The position numbers were made by a program, and so were the translations under genes. A model generated the notes under the pieces. The model ran no database searches, was not told the DNA's origin, and saw nothing but the letters and a program-made list of their open reading frames with translations. Shown here one piece after another: positions 9,596-19,038 of a DNA stretch of 64,000 nucleotides (the first letter of the stretch is position 1; each line of letters begins with the position of its first letter). The stretch comes from Gracilaria domingensis (lineage: Eukaryota; Rhodophyta; Florideophyceae; Gracilariales; Gracilariaceae), in contig VCMS01000138.1 in assembly GCA_022539475.1 (NCBI GenBank), positions 62,001-126,000 of the forward strand, read 5' to 3'.

Positions 9596-12500
9596 ACAAT
9601 GTCATCCGACGAGCGGGTTTCCTTACAGTGCCACCACTGCAACCGTCACGGCACAGTATCTTACAGTCAGTGCTTGAGTGCTGCCCACTTGCTGTGGCTT
9701 GACTGTTCGCCACACTGGTGGTTGGTTCCGTCTTTTTGACGGCTTTGGCACTCGGTGCTGCACCAAAATCTCCCGAAGTCGGGTCTGCCGTAACAGCACG
9801 GTTTTTTCGAACTAACTCTTCTTTCTCCGGACTTCCGGCTTTGCGATTCACCATAGTGGTGCCTTCCACCTCAGCCTTCCGTGGTAACGGCGCGTCCTTC
9901 TCTTCCGGTCTTCCGGCTGCAATCGTCACCGAGGTGGCGTCCTTTTCAGAAGGCCTCCGCGAAACTGTGCGATCCCTCCGGCTTTCCGGCTGCAAATCAC
10001 GTACCACATCGGTACTGTGTTGCCGTTCTTGGGCCTGCAAACGTAACTCCGTTCGCGACGGCGGTGGTGAGCGAGAGTGATCTTCCTCTTCTTGAGGCTT
10101 CCGCGGTAGCTGCCCGTCGTTCTCTTCTTTCCGGCTCTCCGGCTGTGTGTCGCGCGTTGACGTGCATTCATCACGACTTGCGTGCGATACAGAGGCCTGC
10201 GAAGGCGACTCCGTCGACGATGGCGACAACGAAAAAGAACGACCTGCCTCCTCCCCCTCCTCAGTGGGAGTGTCGGGGGTGGCGGCGAGTATCCCCATAG
10301 GGGCCCTTATCCGCGTGTGCACATGTGCGGCATTGGAGACCGACCGGTCAGATTCCGGCTTAGCAGGCAAATGAGCAAGTCCGCGATCCGGATGCGGCAA
10401 CACAGACGGTTGAGTGCGAGTACCCGCCGCGGCGTCTGTTTCCGTTTCGACGGCTGTTTCCACAGTGGGTGCGGTAGGGGCCGACGATGACGGTAGCGAA
10501 TCCTGCGAAACAGGCTTTGGCGCAGGCGTTATGCGATCTAGCGACAAACGCTCGTGCTCTCCCTTGATATCAAGGACAACCGTTGTGTCGGTGACAGCAA
10601 TAACCCGGAACGGGCCGTCCGCGATAGGAGAAAGCTTGTGGCGCTTCTCCTTTTCAGGGTTGTAGTACTCCTTCCGTACGAAGGCAAAGCTACCTTCCCT
10701 GATCTGAGGGGCATTCTTACGCACTCTAGCGTCGAAATTCCGCTTGTATGCGGCCTGGGCCTTAGCGATATGCTGCCCAACTGTAGGGATAATGTTCTTA
10801 AGCCAGTCCTTCCAGGCGTCCCTGTGTAGACGGGGCGACGGAAACTTATCCAAAGTTGGCTGTGGCTCGATAGCCACCGAAGGTGGGACGCGTGATAGCA
10901 CAAGCTCGAACGGCGAGATTCGAGTCGTGCGATGAACCTGCGTATTGTAGGCATAAGTCACCGCATCGGTGTACTGATCCCATTCCGACGGATGCTCGGC
11001 AACAAACGTCCGCAATGCGTTGAGCATCGTGCGGTTAAAACGCTCAACCTGCCCATTACTCTGGGGATGATATGTTGTCGTAAACCAGTTTTGGATCCGC
11101 AAGATGCGGCATACGTCCTGAAAGAACTTAGCCGTGAACTGCGGTCCATTATCCGATAGTAAGTCAATCGGCGGTCCGTAGACAAAAACCCAGTGAGTAA
11201 GGAAAGCTTGGGCGACCGCACTAGCAGTAACCTTCTTTAAAGGCACAGTCCGTACCAGCTTAGAAAAGCGGTCGGTGATAACAAGCAAAAACCGGTTTCC
11301 CCGGCGGGTGCGAATAAACTCGCCGAGTAGATCGATCGCCACAAACTCCAGTGGAGCCCTAGCAGGGAAGAGTACCAACTTCTTGGAGTACTTATGCAGC
11401 TTGACGCGGTTCTTCGCGCAGTCAGAACATCCACGAACAGTGGCATACGCGTCGAAAGCCATTGCTGGCCAGTAAAAGTCCTTCCGTAAGGTGTAGTACA
11501 ACTTCCTACCACCAGGGTGGGCTGACAACTTCGCATAGTGCGACAAATGCAGTACTCGTGACTGAAGTGAGTGCGGAACCACAATCTGTGGCCTGTTTCC
11601 GACAGTTCGGATTAGAAATCCTTGGTCGTTCTCGACGAAAGGCAACTGTGCTCCACCGTTTAGACGACTACGAATCTCCGTACAAAAACGGTCGGTGTGC
11701 TGCTCCCGGATGAGTTCCTCCGGCTTGATCGGTACGAAAGAGCCCGGTTCGGGTTGCGTGTCTGACACGGCTAAAACAGCATCGTAGATGTCCCATCCTT
11801 CCGATTCTTCATCGGCATCGCTCGAGCCGTCTTCCACGAGGAAGCACGGTATCTCCAGATCATCGACTGGCGCAGCTTCAGCCGCTGTTTCCAAGCGGGA
11901 CAGTGCATCAGCCTGAGTGTTCAGGAGTCCTTTCTTGTAACGGATTTCGAAGTCGAATTCCGACAAGCGAAGTCTCCACCGCATCAAGCGGCCAGATGGC
12001 TCTGCTATAGAGAGTAGCCAGCGTAATGCCGAATGATCGGTATGAACAATGAAGCGGGTCCCCATAAGATAGGGCCGCAGTGTCTGTAACGCCCAGACAA
12101 CCGCCAAGCACTCCTTCTCGGATACCGAGTAATTCCTCTCGTGAACGTTGAGGCTCCTTGACCAATACCCAATTGGCAATCGCTCGCCATCATTGGTGGT
12201 CTGGAATAGGGCACAGCCGACTTGGTAGTCGCTCGCATCCGTATCTACTGCATATGGCAAACCAGCCCTAGGCAGGGATAAAACAGGTGGCGATGTCACC
12301 GCGTCCACGAGCGACGAGAAAGCCGCGACCTTGCGGTCGTCGAATTCTTCCAGATCGACTGGCTGTCCTTTGCGAAGAAGCTCGTTCAGAGGTGCAGCGA
12401 TATCCGCGAAGTTCGGAATGAAGCGGCGATACACATTGCACAAGCCGAGAAAAGATCGGAGTTCCGTCTGCGTCCTCGGATGCTTAGCCTCTTTGAGGGA

Positions 12501-14342
12501 TTTCACGCGTACTTCGTCAATCGAAAGCCGTCCCGGACGGATAACATGGCCGAGATACCTGACGGTTTCGGTAAAGAACTCACACTTCTTGAGCTTGAGC
12601 GTAATGCCTGCATCGCGTAGGACTCGCATCACATCCCGTACGTGGGTCAAGTGCTCATCCAGGTTGCTGGAGTAGACAATGATGTCATCCAGGTATACCA
12701 GGCAAGTCTTCCACTTAAAGCGGGCTAGCAAGATATCCACAGCTCGTTGAAAGGTGGCTGGCGCGTTCGTTAACCCAAAGGGCATCCGATTGAATCGGTA
12801 CAATCCTTCATGACAAACGAAGGCTGTCTTGTCACGATCCTCAGCCCTCACGGGAACTTGCCAATAGCCCCAATTCGCATCTAGGGTTGTGAACACTTTC
12901 GCGTCGCCCAACGAATCGATGCATTCATCCATTCGTGGGATAGGATATACATCCTTGACTGTAGCCGCGTTTAGCTTGCGGTAATCGATGCAAAATCGCC
13001 AAGACCCATCAGCTTTGGGCGCGAACACCACCGGCGATGCCCAAGGTGACTGAGCCGGCTCGATAACTCCAGCGCGGAGCATCTTCTCAACTTGAGCTTT
13101 CTCCTCCTGCCGAGCTGTCGGTCCTGCCCTGTAAGGGTGCTGTGAAATGGGCCGAGTATTCGGTAGCAAATCAATCCGATGTTCGGTAATACCGATCTTA
13201 CCCAGAGTGCCATCCCACATGGGCGTGAACTCCTCAAGCATGTGCCGCAATTTATCGCGTTGAGTCTCTGGGACATGTTCAAGATCCAGAGACTCCAGTT
13301 CCTGTACTGCCTTATCCTTCGTGTCAGCAGCACTCAGGTCCGTATCATTACTGTCCGACGAGGTCGGCATTGCCTCCTTCGACAGGGTGCGGTTATTTGC
13401 ATCCGACGAAGTCGGCGTAGCATCTTCCGACGAACTGTTCGGTCCAGTATTCGTTTCGGAATTGTTCCGTTCCGCCTCCCCCTCCTCAGCTTCGAGGATT
13501 CCGAGAACCTCGGCAATAGAAACCTGCGTAGGCACTATAGCCGCAGGGTGCGGAAGCAACGAACCAATAACTTGGCTCCTAACCAACCGTTGAGGAAAAC
13601 GGCTGAAGTTCGCAACCAGCACCTGAAAGGGCTGCTCGGGTTCGACGAAAACAATCCCATTAGCGAGGGCAAGCTGATGCTTCTCCTGTAACGCAGGCAA
13701 CGGCTGTACCGTTTGTAAGCCACATTGTGGGGACGTCACAGTAACCCAGACCTGTGATTCAGGCGGGATGGAAATGGGCCGAGCTACTCGGAGCTTTGTA
13801 GACTTCCGTTCATCGGCTGTAGGCTTCTGTGCCGCAGGCAAAGGGACTTGCTTCTTCAGAGCCCGGCGTAGGGGACGCCGAACGATCGGTACAGTAGTCC
13901 CATCTTCCATTTCGATGGTTCGCTTCCGCGGTCGAATTGCATCGACGAAGCGGTCACAGAAGTCGCAGCCGAGGATAACCGGCGCAGCGAGTTGCTTGCA
14001 AACCAAGAAATCGAGCTTCGCCACGTAGCAGCCAAGCCTGACGAGCAGGTCTATTACTCCCACAGTCGAAAGTGGCCGATTGTTCGCATCCGCTATGTCA
14101 ATCTGCGGCGCCGCACGAACGCGAGACCGCAAGTGCGGCGGAATCATCGATTCAACCAAGAAATTTGGCCCAGCTGCTGTATCGAGCACGGACAACTGCC
14201 GAACCATGTACTGGTCGGAAACACCCAGGTCGGCGTAAACTTTGTAGTTACGTTTCGCCATGACCAGGACTCTATCCGGGAACCGGCTGTTCTTAGACCG
14301 TATCCACGGGCGACGCAAGACACCAAGGTGCTCAGAGTCCAC
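9591..14342 (-). CDS. Element B pol polyprotein
   Basis: About 1580 codons. From the N-terminus: aspartic protease with DTAAGPN near residue 50, RT with IDYRKLNAAT and YLDDIIVYS, RNase H with VDTDASDYQVGC and TDHSALRW, integrase zinc finger (SAHPG...CSDC), and integrase core residues in VAIDLLG, SDNGPQF and NGQVERFN. A long Ser/Pro/Glu-rich tail follows and no chromodomain is visible before the frame ends at the boundary with element A. The motifs place it in Ty3/gypsy (Metaviridae). Fossil element. Confidence 0.85.
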   Translation of the reverse strand: MDSEHLGVLRRPWIRSKNSRFPDRVLVMAKRNYKVYADLGVSDQYMVRQLSVLDTAAGPNFLVESMIPPHLRSRVRAAPQIDIADANNRPLSTVGVIDLLVRLGCYVAKLDFLVCKQLAAPVILGCDFCDRFVDAIRPRKRTIEMEDGTTVPIVRRPLRRALKKQVPLPAAQKPTADERKSTKLRVARPISIPPESQVWVTVTSPQCGLQTVQPLPALQEKHQLALANGIVFVEPEQPFQVLVANFSRFPQRLVRSQVIGSLLPHPAAIVPTQVSIAEVLGILEAEEGEAERNNSETNTGPNSSSEDATPTSSDANNRTLSKEAMPTSSDSNDTDLSAADTKDKAVQELESLDLEHVPETQRDKLRHMLEEFTPMWDGTLGKIGITEHRIDLLPNTRPISQHPYRAGPTARQEEKAQVEKMLRAGVIEPAQSPWASPVVFAPKADGSWRFCIDYRKLNAATVKDVYPIPRMDECIDSLGDAKVFTTLDANWGYWQVPVRAEDRDKTAFVCHEGLYRFNRMPFGLTNAPATFQRAVDILLARFKWKTCLVYLDDIIVYSSNLDEHLTHVRDVMRVLRDAGITLKLKKCEFFTETVRYLGHVIRPGRLSIDEVRVKSLKEAKHPRTQTELRSFLGLCNVYRRFIPNFADIAAPLNELLRKGQPVDLEEFDDRKVAAFSSLVDAVTSPPVLSLPRAGLPYAVDTDASDYQVGCALFQTTNDGERLPIGYWSRSLNVHERNYSVSEKECLAVVWALQTLRPYLMGTRFIVHTDHSALRWLLSIAEPSGRLMRWRLRLSEFDFEIRYKKGLLNTQADALSRLETAAEAAPVDDLEIPCFLVEDGSSDADEESEGWDIYDAVLAVSDTQPEPGSFVPIKPEELIREQHTDRFCTEIRSRLNGGAQLPFVENDQGFLIRTVGNRPQIVVPHSLQSRVLHLSHYAKLSAHPGGRKLYYTLRKDFYWPAMAFDAYATVRGCSDCAKNRVKLHKYSKKLVLFPARAPLEFVAIDLLGEFIRTRRGNRFLLVITDRFSKLVRTVPLKKVTASAVAQAFLTHWVFVYGPPIDLLSDNGPQFTAKFFQDVCRILRIQNWFTTTYHPQSNGQVERFNRTMLNALRTFVAEHPSEWDQYTDAVTYAYNTQVHRTTRISPFELVLSRVPPSVAIEPQPTLDKFPSPRLHRDAWKDWLKNIIPTVGQHIAKAQAAYKRNFDARVRKNAPQIREGSFAFVRKEYYNPEKEKRHKLSPIADGPFRVIAVTDTTVVLDIKGEHERLSLDRITPAPKPVSQDSLPSSSAPTAPTVETAVETETDAAAGTRTQPSVLPHPDRGLAHLPAKPESDRSVSNAAHVHTRIRAPMGILAATPDTPTEEGEEAGRSFSLSPSSTESPSQASVSHASRDECTSTRDTQPESRKEENDGQLPRKPQEEEDHSRSPPPSRTELRLQAQERQHSTDVVRDLQPESRRDRTVSRRPSEKDATSVTIAAGRPEEKDAPLPRKAEVEGTTMVNRKAGSPEKEELVRKNRAVTADPTSGDFGAAPSAKAVKKTEPTTSVANSQATASGQHSSTDCKILCRDGCSGGTVRKPARRMTLL

Positions 14343-14458
14343 GTCTGTAGTGGCCAGTTTCCTCGAAAGGATTGTGACCGGGGAGCGAGGCTTCTCAGCC
14401 TCAGGCGCACTAAACCCCGTCGCTGGGGGCGCCTCTCCATTGCTGGAGGCTCCCTTGC

Positions 14459-16468
14459 TCAGTTTTTCTGAGCGTCGCCGCCAATCTGCGGAGGTTGCGA
14501 TTCCGCAGGGGCGGCTACAGTTCCACCATTCGATGGCACCGTTTCCTGGTTCCCAGGCTGAGTCTCCGCCTTCGCACGAAGGTACGATTTGTCGGGAACA
14601 CGTTCCCGCTCGGCGGGCGCCAACGATTCATACTGAGGCACTATCCTCGCCATATCCCGTATGGGCATTAAGCAATTCGGAGCGATGTGCCCTGGCCTGT
14701 AACAGGTATGACAAATAAGGTGACGAAGAAGATCCGCGTTGGGCGGCCGGCGCTCCTGTCGAGGAGGATACGGGTCCCTCCATCCAGGGCGTTGGCTTCG
14801 ATATCCGCCAGAGTGCGGCACGGGCAATGCCGGGACTTGACGTCCGGCGTACAGAGCGGGGTCTGCGTCCACTGTAGACTGCTCCGTCGTCGACAGCAAT
14901 TCCGAACTCGGCATTGAACCATCGTCCTGTAACAGGTGTAGGTTATCATAACCCCCTTGAACAGAACCTCGCGAGTGAGGCAGTGAGGAGTCTCGGCCTT
15001 CTACATGAAGGAGTCGGCGCGTGCGCGTCTTGATACCAGCGCGTGCTCGAGCTGCATCTCCCTCCGCTTGGGCAAATTGAACGAGTTCCAGATAGGTAAT
15101 CCGGCGTTTGTTCTCCCGATAATGGGCTACCAACGTCCGAATTGATCGGTCCAGTCCATCAACAAACATCGTACACCGCTCGGCTGCGGAGAACACGTTG
15201 CCACATCTGTGGAAAGCCTTATTGAGGCGGGTCGAATAAACGGTTTCCGACTCTTCGGCTCCTTGCTTCGTGTCTCGTAGCGCGAGTATGGCACCTTGTA
15301 TCGCATTGCCTGTCGCGTAAGAGCGCAGGAGATATTGTACCGCTTCCGGCCAGCACGTAACTCCTCCTTCGGAGGCGCGAGACGACCCACGAACCGAATT
15401 GAATTGATCTTCGGCTACACCCGTCAAAAAGTACGGCAGCGCGATGTAGGCCTGTGCCTCACTCATCCGAAGTACATCGGCTTCCGCTACGAAGCGGCTA
15501 AGAAAATCCAAGACAAGAATGGGATCTTCCCCAGAGAACTTGTGGGGCTTTAGCGTGAGCTCCATTTGTCGGAGATGATTTCGCACTTTGCCAGTCCCAC
15601 GTGGGGTCCTCTGTGGCGTCGTGTCATCAAGCCGATAATATCGGTAAGATAGTAGCTTCCGATACAGTAAGTTTGTCGGCTTCAACTCCTTCAATCCGAG
15701 GTGTCTCCGTCCTTTCGTACGGCCTCGTGCAACGCCAGAAGTGGCTTCAGTAGCCCGCGAACGGGATGCACGATAGCGAGAGCGCTCTTCCGCGCTGTCC
15801 GAAGAGTCGGTAGACGACCCCTTTTTGGGGCCCTCCTCATCAGAAGAGGATGAAGAAGACGAGTCAGACTCAACCTTGACCTTCTTCTTTGCCGGACGAT
15901 CCCGGGAACGGCGCGAGTGCTGAGAACCCTCAGAAACCGGGGCTCCCGGCGCAACAGCATCAGATACGATGATTTGCTCGACCGTCTCCAGACGGGTAGC
16001 CAGGCGGTCCAGGCGTGCGGCAGCCTGCTCGTGCAGACCAGCCGACACCTGTCGGTGTTCCATAATCTGGTTGACATCAGACCGTAAAACACGGACGTCG
16101 CTCGAAACATCCCGGACACCGGCTTCATCGAGCCGTTGCCGGAGTTTCGTAATATCCCGGATGAGGCCCACTTGAGAGTTCTGCAGGATGCGAACCTGAG
16201 CCTCTAATTCACGGAGGGTATACTCGTCGGACCGCGACGACATAACGTCAACCGCTGCGGCGGCATCAGCCGCAGGTGCGGTCTCGGTTGGCCCACGAGT
16301 GGGTGGGGTCCCGTTATCAGAACGGCGGCCCCGGGAAGCCGGTTTCGGGTCGCCATTGCCTGGGACCTCCAGTGCGTCCTTCGGCAACGGAGGCAAACTT
16401 GCCGGCAAACCGGACGAACCGGGCACAGAAGCGGCAGGTGGCGCGCTACTCCTGCGACGGGACGACAT
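14459..16468 (-). CDS. Element B gag
   Basis: 669 codons from the ATG at 16468. The N-terminal ~120 residues are low-complexity, followed by a coiled-coil-like stretch (about 85-165), a Ser-rich acidic patch, the helical gag core (about 290-470) and a CCHC zinc knuckle near the C-terminus (CHTCYRPGHIAPNC, spacing CX2CX4HX4C). The zinc knuckle is the nucleic-acid-binding signature of retrotransposon nucleocapsids. It precedes pol in another frame. Confidence 0.8.
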   Translation of the reverse strand: MSSRRRSSAPPAASVPGSSGLPASLPPLPKDALEVPGNGDPKPASRGRRSDNGTPPTRGPTETAPAADAAAAVDVMSSRSDEYTLRELEAQVRILQNSQVGLIRDITKLRQRLDEAGVRDVSSDVRVLRSDVNQIMEHRQVSAGLHEQAAARLDRLATRLETVEQIIVSDAVAPGAPVSEGSQHSRRSRDRPAKKKVKVESDSSSSSSSDEEGPKKGSSTDSSDSAEERSRYRASRSRATEATSGVARGRTKGRRHLGLKELKPTNLLYRKLLSYRYYRLDDTTPQRTPRGTGKVRNHLRQMELTLKPHKFSGEDPILVLDFLSRFVAEADVLRMSEAQAYIALPYFLTGVAEDQFNSVRGSSRASEGGVTCWPEAVQYLLRSYATGNAIQGAILALRDTKQGAEESETVYSTRLNKAFHRCGNVFSAAERCTMFVDGLDRSIRTLVAHYRENKRRITYLELVQFAQAEGDAARARAGIKTRTRRLLHVEGRDSSLPHSRGSVQGGYDNLHLLQDDGSMPSSELLSTTEQSTVDADPALYAGRQVPALPVPHSGGYRSQRPGWRDPYPPRQERRPPNADLLRHLICHTCYRPGHIAPNCLMPIRDMARIVPQYESLAPAERERVPDKSYLRAKAETQPGNQETVPSNGGTVAAPAESQPPQIGGDAQKN

Positions 16469-16613
16469 CGTTCACCGACACAGTCGGCCAATGGGCAACC
16501 AAAACAACTTCCGAAAACGGACAATGAGAGAACCGTAAGAACGGATATTCCCAACTATCTGGGCTCCAAACAAACGAACCAGCTCCAACGATTGTTGGCC
16601 AATAAAGCCGATT

Positions 16614-16629
16614 CTAAGTCGGGAGACCA
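16614..16629 (-). other. Primer binding site of element B
   Basis: Minus strand reads TGGTCTCCCGACTTAG two bases behind the LTR end. It is almost identical to the site of element A, so both would be primed by the same or a very similar tRNA. I have not identified the tRNA. Confidence 0.7.
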
Positions 16630-16631
16630 GT

Positions 16632-17489
16632 TGGTGGTGCAAAACCCTTGACGGGAAAACAGCAAACCGCGTCGCGGACGAGCACCTCAGGGTGTTCAGG
16701 CCCTGCTCCCTGTGAAGGGCAGTCGAGCGGCAGAACCCTCCGATAGGGCCAACACGAGCCGGGTGTAAATCCGGGCGGCCCCGATCTGGGCGTGCAGTCG
16801 GAGGTAGAAGGGGTAGAATCGGCGTAGGTATCCGGATGGTTCCGGCGAGCCACAGCGAGTGGGGGTATCCAGCCCAACGGTATGGGACGACAAAAGATCA
16901 ACAAACGAGCCGCACTGCGGAGCACTGACTCGCGATAAGCGGGAAAACTCCCGAGACAAATAAAACAAACCTACAATGTAGGGCAGAGTAGCAAAAGCCG
17001 TAAGACGGAAATGAAAACAATAAAATAGATAAGAAAAGTGCCGTGACGACGGATTAGTACTCCTCAGGGACGGAGGTTGGTTGATCAGCCCGGAATTGCG
17101 GCGGTATTCCCCAGGATGGGGCTGGTGACTGTGCGCAAGCGGCAAGAAGATCAGAGCCAAAGGCCTCGTTGAGGTTTACTTCCCGTACAGTGGCGGCAAG
17201 TGCCGCCACTTATATACGGCACTTGAAAATATCAATTAAAATATCTAACTATCCGGCGCTGCCGGCCAATACACTACAGGTGTGCCTCCGTGGCATGCTT
17301 GCCACGGGGCCCGCGCGATCGGGCCAACTTGGCACACGTGTGCAGAAATACTACCCTTCCTAGGCATACCCCAAAATAGGGGCACTACCCCAGTAGCCTC
17401 TCATAACCTGAGGTGTCGAAGCCGGTAACGGATCAACAAACTATGAAAAGCACCTCGGTGCACCCCCACAAAGGGCGTTTTGCTCTACA
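16632..17489 (-). repeat. 5' LTR of element B
   Basis: 858 bases beginning TGTAGAGC at 17489 (minus strand). It pairs in inverted orientation with the LTR at 1017-1876. Conserved inner features are a 22-bp palindrome at 17189-17210 and a hairpin at 17288-17307. TATATA near 17211 (plus strand tatata) is close to the hairpin and could be part of its promoter. The outer flank begins CTAAG. Confidence 0.8.
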
Positions 17490-17639
17490 CTAAGCGCTCC
17501 AGAACGCCACGCGTCTTCTCCCTTTTTTTGTGACTGCGCTTCAGCTCCGCTAGTATTTTGATGTGGCGCGCATTTTTCTTGTCTATGAATGACTCGAGAA
17601 GAATTGTATGAGAAAGTTTTGCTCTCTTTCTTGAACTCG

Positions 17640-18215
17640 TCATCGGTTGATCGTTGTTGGAGGCGTCATCTGTTGAAAAATTGCTTGGGGGTCATGGCTT
17701 GCTTTTTTGCTTTCTAGCTCATGCATGAGAGCAAAGAATTCTGGCCGGTTGAACAGATCTTCGTCATCACCATCACGACCGGACTGGTTGATTTTCGTCA
17801 TGAATGCCGAGTACTCTGTCTTTATCCTCGTAAACTTCTTTTGCCACCCTTTTGCAGTTCCTTTCAGTCCGTGTTCTTTCTCTGCCATTTTCACAGCATC
17901 AGCAAAAACGTTCTTCAAACTCTTTTTTTGTTGCTTTATGTTTCCATATCCTGCTTTTTGCATCATTTTGATTTGCAGTGTAACCGTATCACTGTCATAG
18001 TGCTGCGCGTCCGATGTATTGCTCTGCCTTCTTGGAGAATTTATTTTTGTAACAGCAAGAGAGGATTGGTTGATAACAGTTTGGCAAGATAGCTTTGGAT
18101 CAAGTGGCGGCGAAGATGATGGAATATGGGCGAAGATGCTCTTTGTTGACAAAGAAGGGTTCGGACTGGGTGCAGAAAGGTGTTTGAAATTCACCGAAGG
18201 AGAATTGTCTGCCAT
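17640..18215 (-). CDS. Myb/SANT-like domain protein, hypothetical
   Basis: 191 codons from the ATG at 18215. The first ~70 residues are Ser/Pro-rich and probably disordered. The second half resembles the trihelix Myb/SANT-like fold (Myb_DNA-bind_3 type): a lysine-rich helix followed by KGWQKKFTRIKTEYSAFMT and an SG-D spacer (NQSGRDGDDED) before a last helix (FFALMHEL). Such domains bind DNA in plant-type transcription factors and in partner proteins of PIF/Harbinger transposons; no DDE transposase is nearby. It lies 150 bases from the outer edge of element B's LTR, so its 3' flank was disturbed by that insertion. The aromatic positions of the fold are only partly kept, so this is a tentative assignment. 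Confidence 0.45.
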   Translation of the reverse strand: MADNSPSVNFKHLSAPSPNPSLSTKSIFAHIPSSSPPLDPKLSCQTVINQSSLAVTKINSPRRQSNTSDAQHYDSDTVTLQIKMMQKAGYGNIKQQKKSLKNVFADAVKMAEKEHGLKGTAKGWQKKFTRIKTEYSAFMTKINQSGRDGDDEDLFNRPEFFALMHELESKKASHDPQAIFQQMTPPTTINR

Positions 18216-19038
18216 TGTATGAATGGAAGAGACGTACTCTACGTCAGAAATAGTTCAGGAAGCGGCATCACATGTGGGTTCGGTTTATAGTGATGGCGTT
18301 GTAGCTGAAGTGAGAGAAGTGTTTCGCTTTCCCGCGAAACGATACCTGAAGGTTTTGGGTCTGTCCTTCGCGCGTTTCTACACATGGGGACGTGTCCAGG
18401 AAGCCGTGAAATGTCCATTGGACAATTCGTGGTGTCACTCTGTCCATGCGCCCTACTGTCCAATTTTGGTGTAGAACGGGCCTTAGCTGGAATAGGTATC
18501 CTTACCGTCGGTACCGTCGTACATGGAAGAGCTCTTCCATGTATGAAATCTTCATACAATTTAATTGTATTACTGTAGTACTCTCCTTTTTATTTATGAA
18601 ACGATGGAGTTTAGGACAACTTCCACGCGTGGATTTGCTAAAATTTACGTCTTCATCCTGTATGCAAACCAAGTGCGATTGTATCTACAATCCGAACTAC
18701 AATCTCCTGTGACAATACTGCCGGGCAGTCCATGTTGCGACCAGAGATGATGTTTGATCTTTGCCCGGGGCAGAATAAGCATTTATCTTAAGCACAAGCG
18801 TTGCCCATGTGTCCTTAAGTGAATCGGCTACAAAAGCATCGCTGACCTAATGTGATCAGGGTTTTATAATGATGATGATGTCTGCTCAGCTTGCGCGGTA
18901 TCGAGCATGGGTACGATGCTCTTGAATCTAGAACTACTGCAACCTTCAAGCATAACAGTTTTGGAAGTCTTTTTTCAGTTGCGGATAGCACTTCCGTCTT
19001 CCATAGCAATGAGCAGTCTCATTGATACGAGCAACACT
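18216..19038. other. Intergenic, with a 24-bp perfect palindrome
   Basis: No gene supported. Contains the palindrome TACATGGAAGAG/CTCTTCCATGTA at 18520-18543 and, just before it, a GTACC-rich motif at 18503-18522. Confidence 0.6.

Larger units (their letters stand above)
9591..17489 (-). mobile_element. Element B: Ty3/gypsy retrotransposon (fossil)
   Basis: Minus-strand element: 5' LTR (17489 to 16632), primer binding site (16629 to 16614), gag (16468 to 14459) and a long protease-RT-RNase H-integrase frame (14342 to 9591). Gag and pol are in different frames, a layout known in this superfamily. The coding parts look whole, but the 3' LTR is not seen; element A's 5' LTR occupies that side. 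Its LTR is nearly the same as the one at 1017-1876, so several copies of the family exist and it was active not very long ago. Confidence 0.85.
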
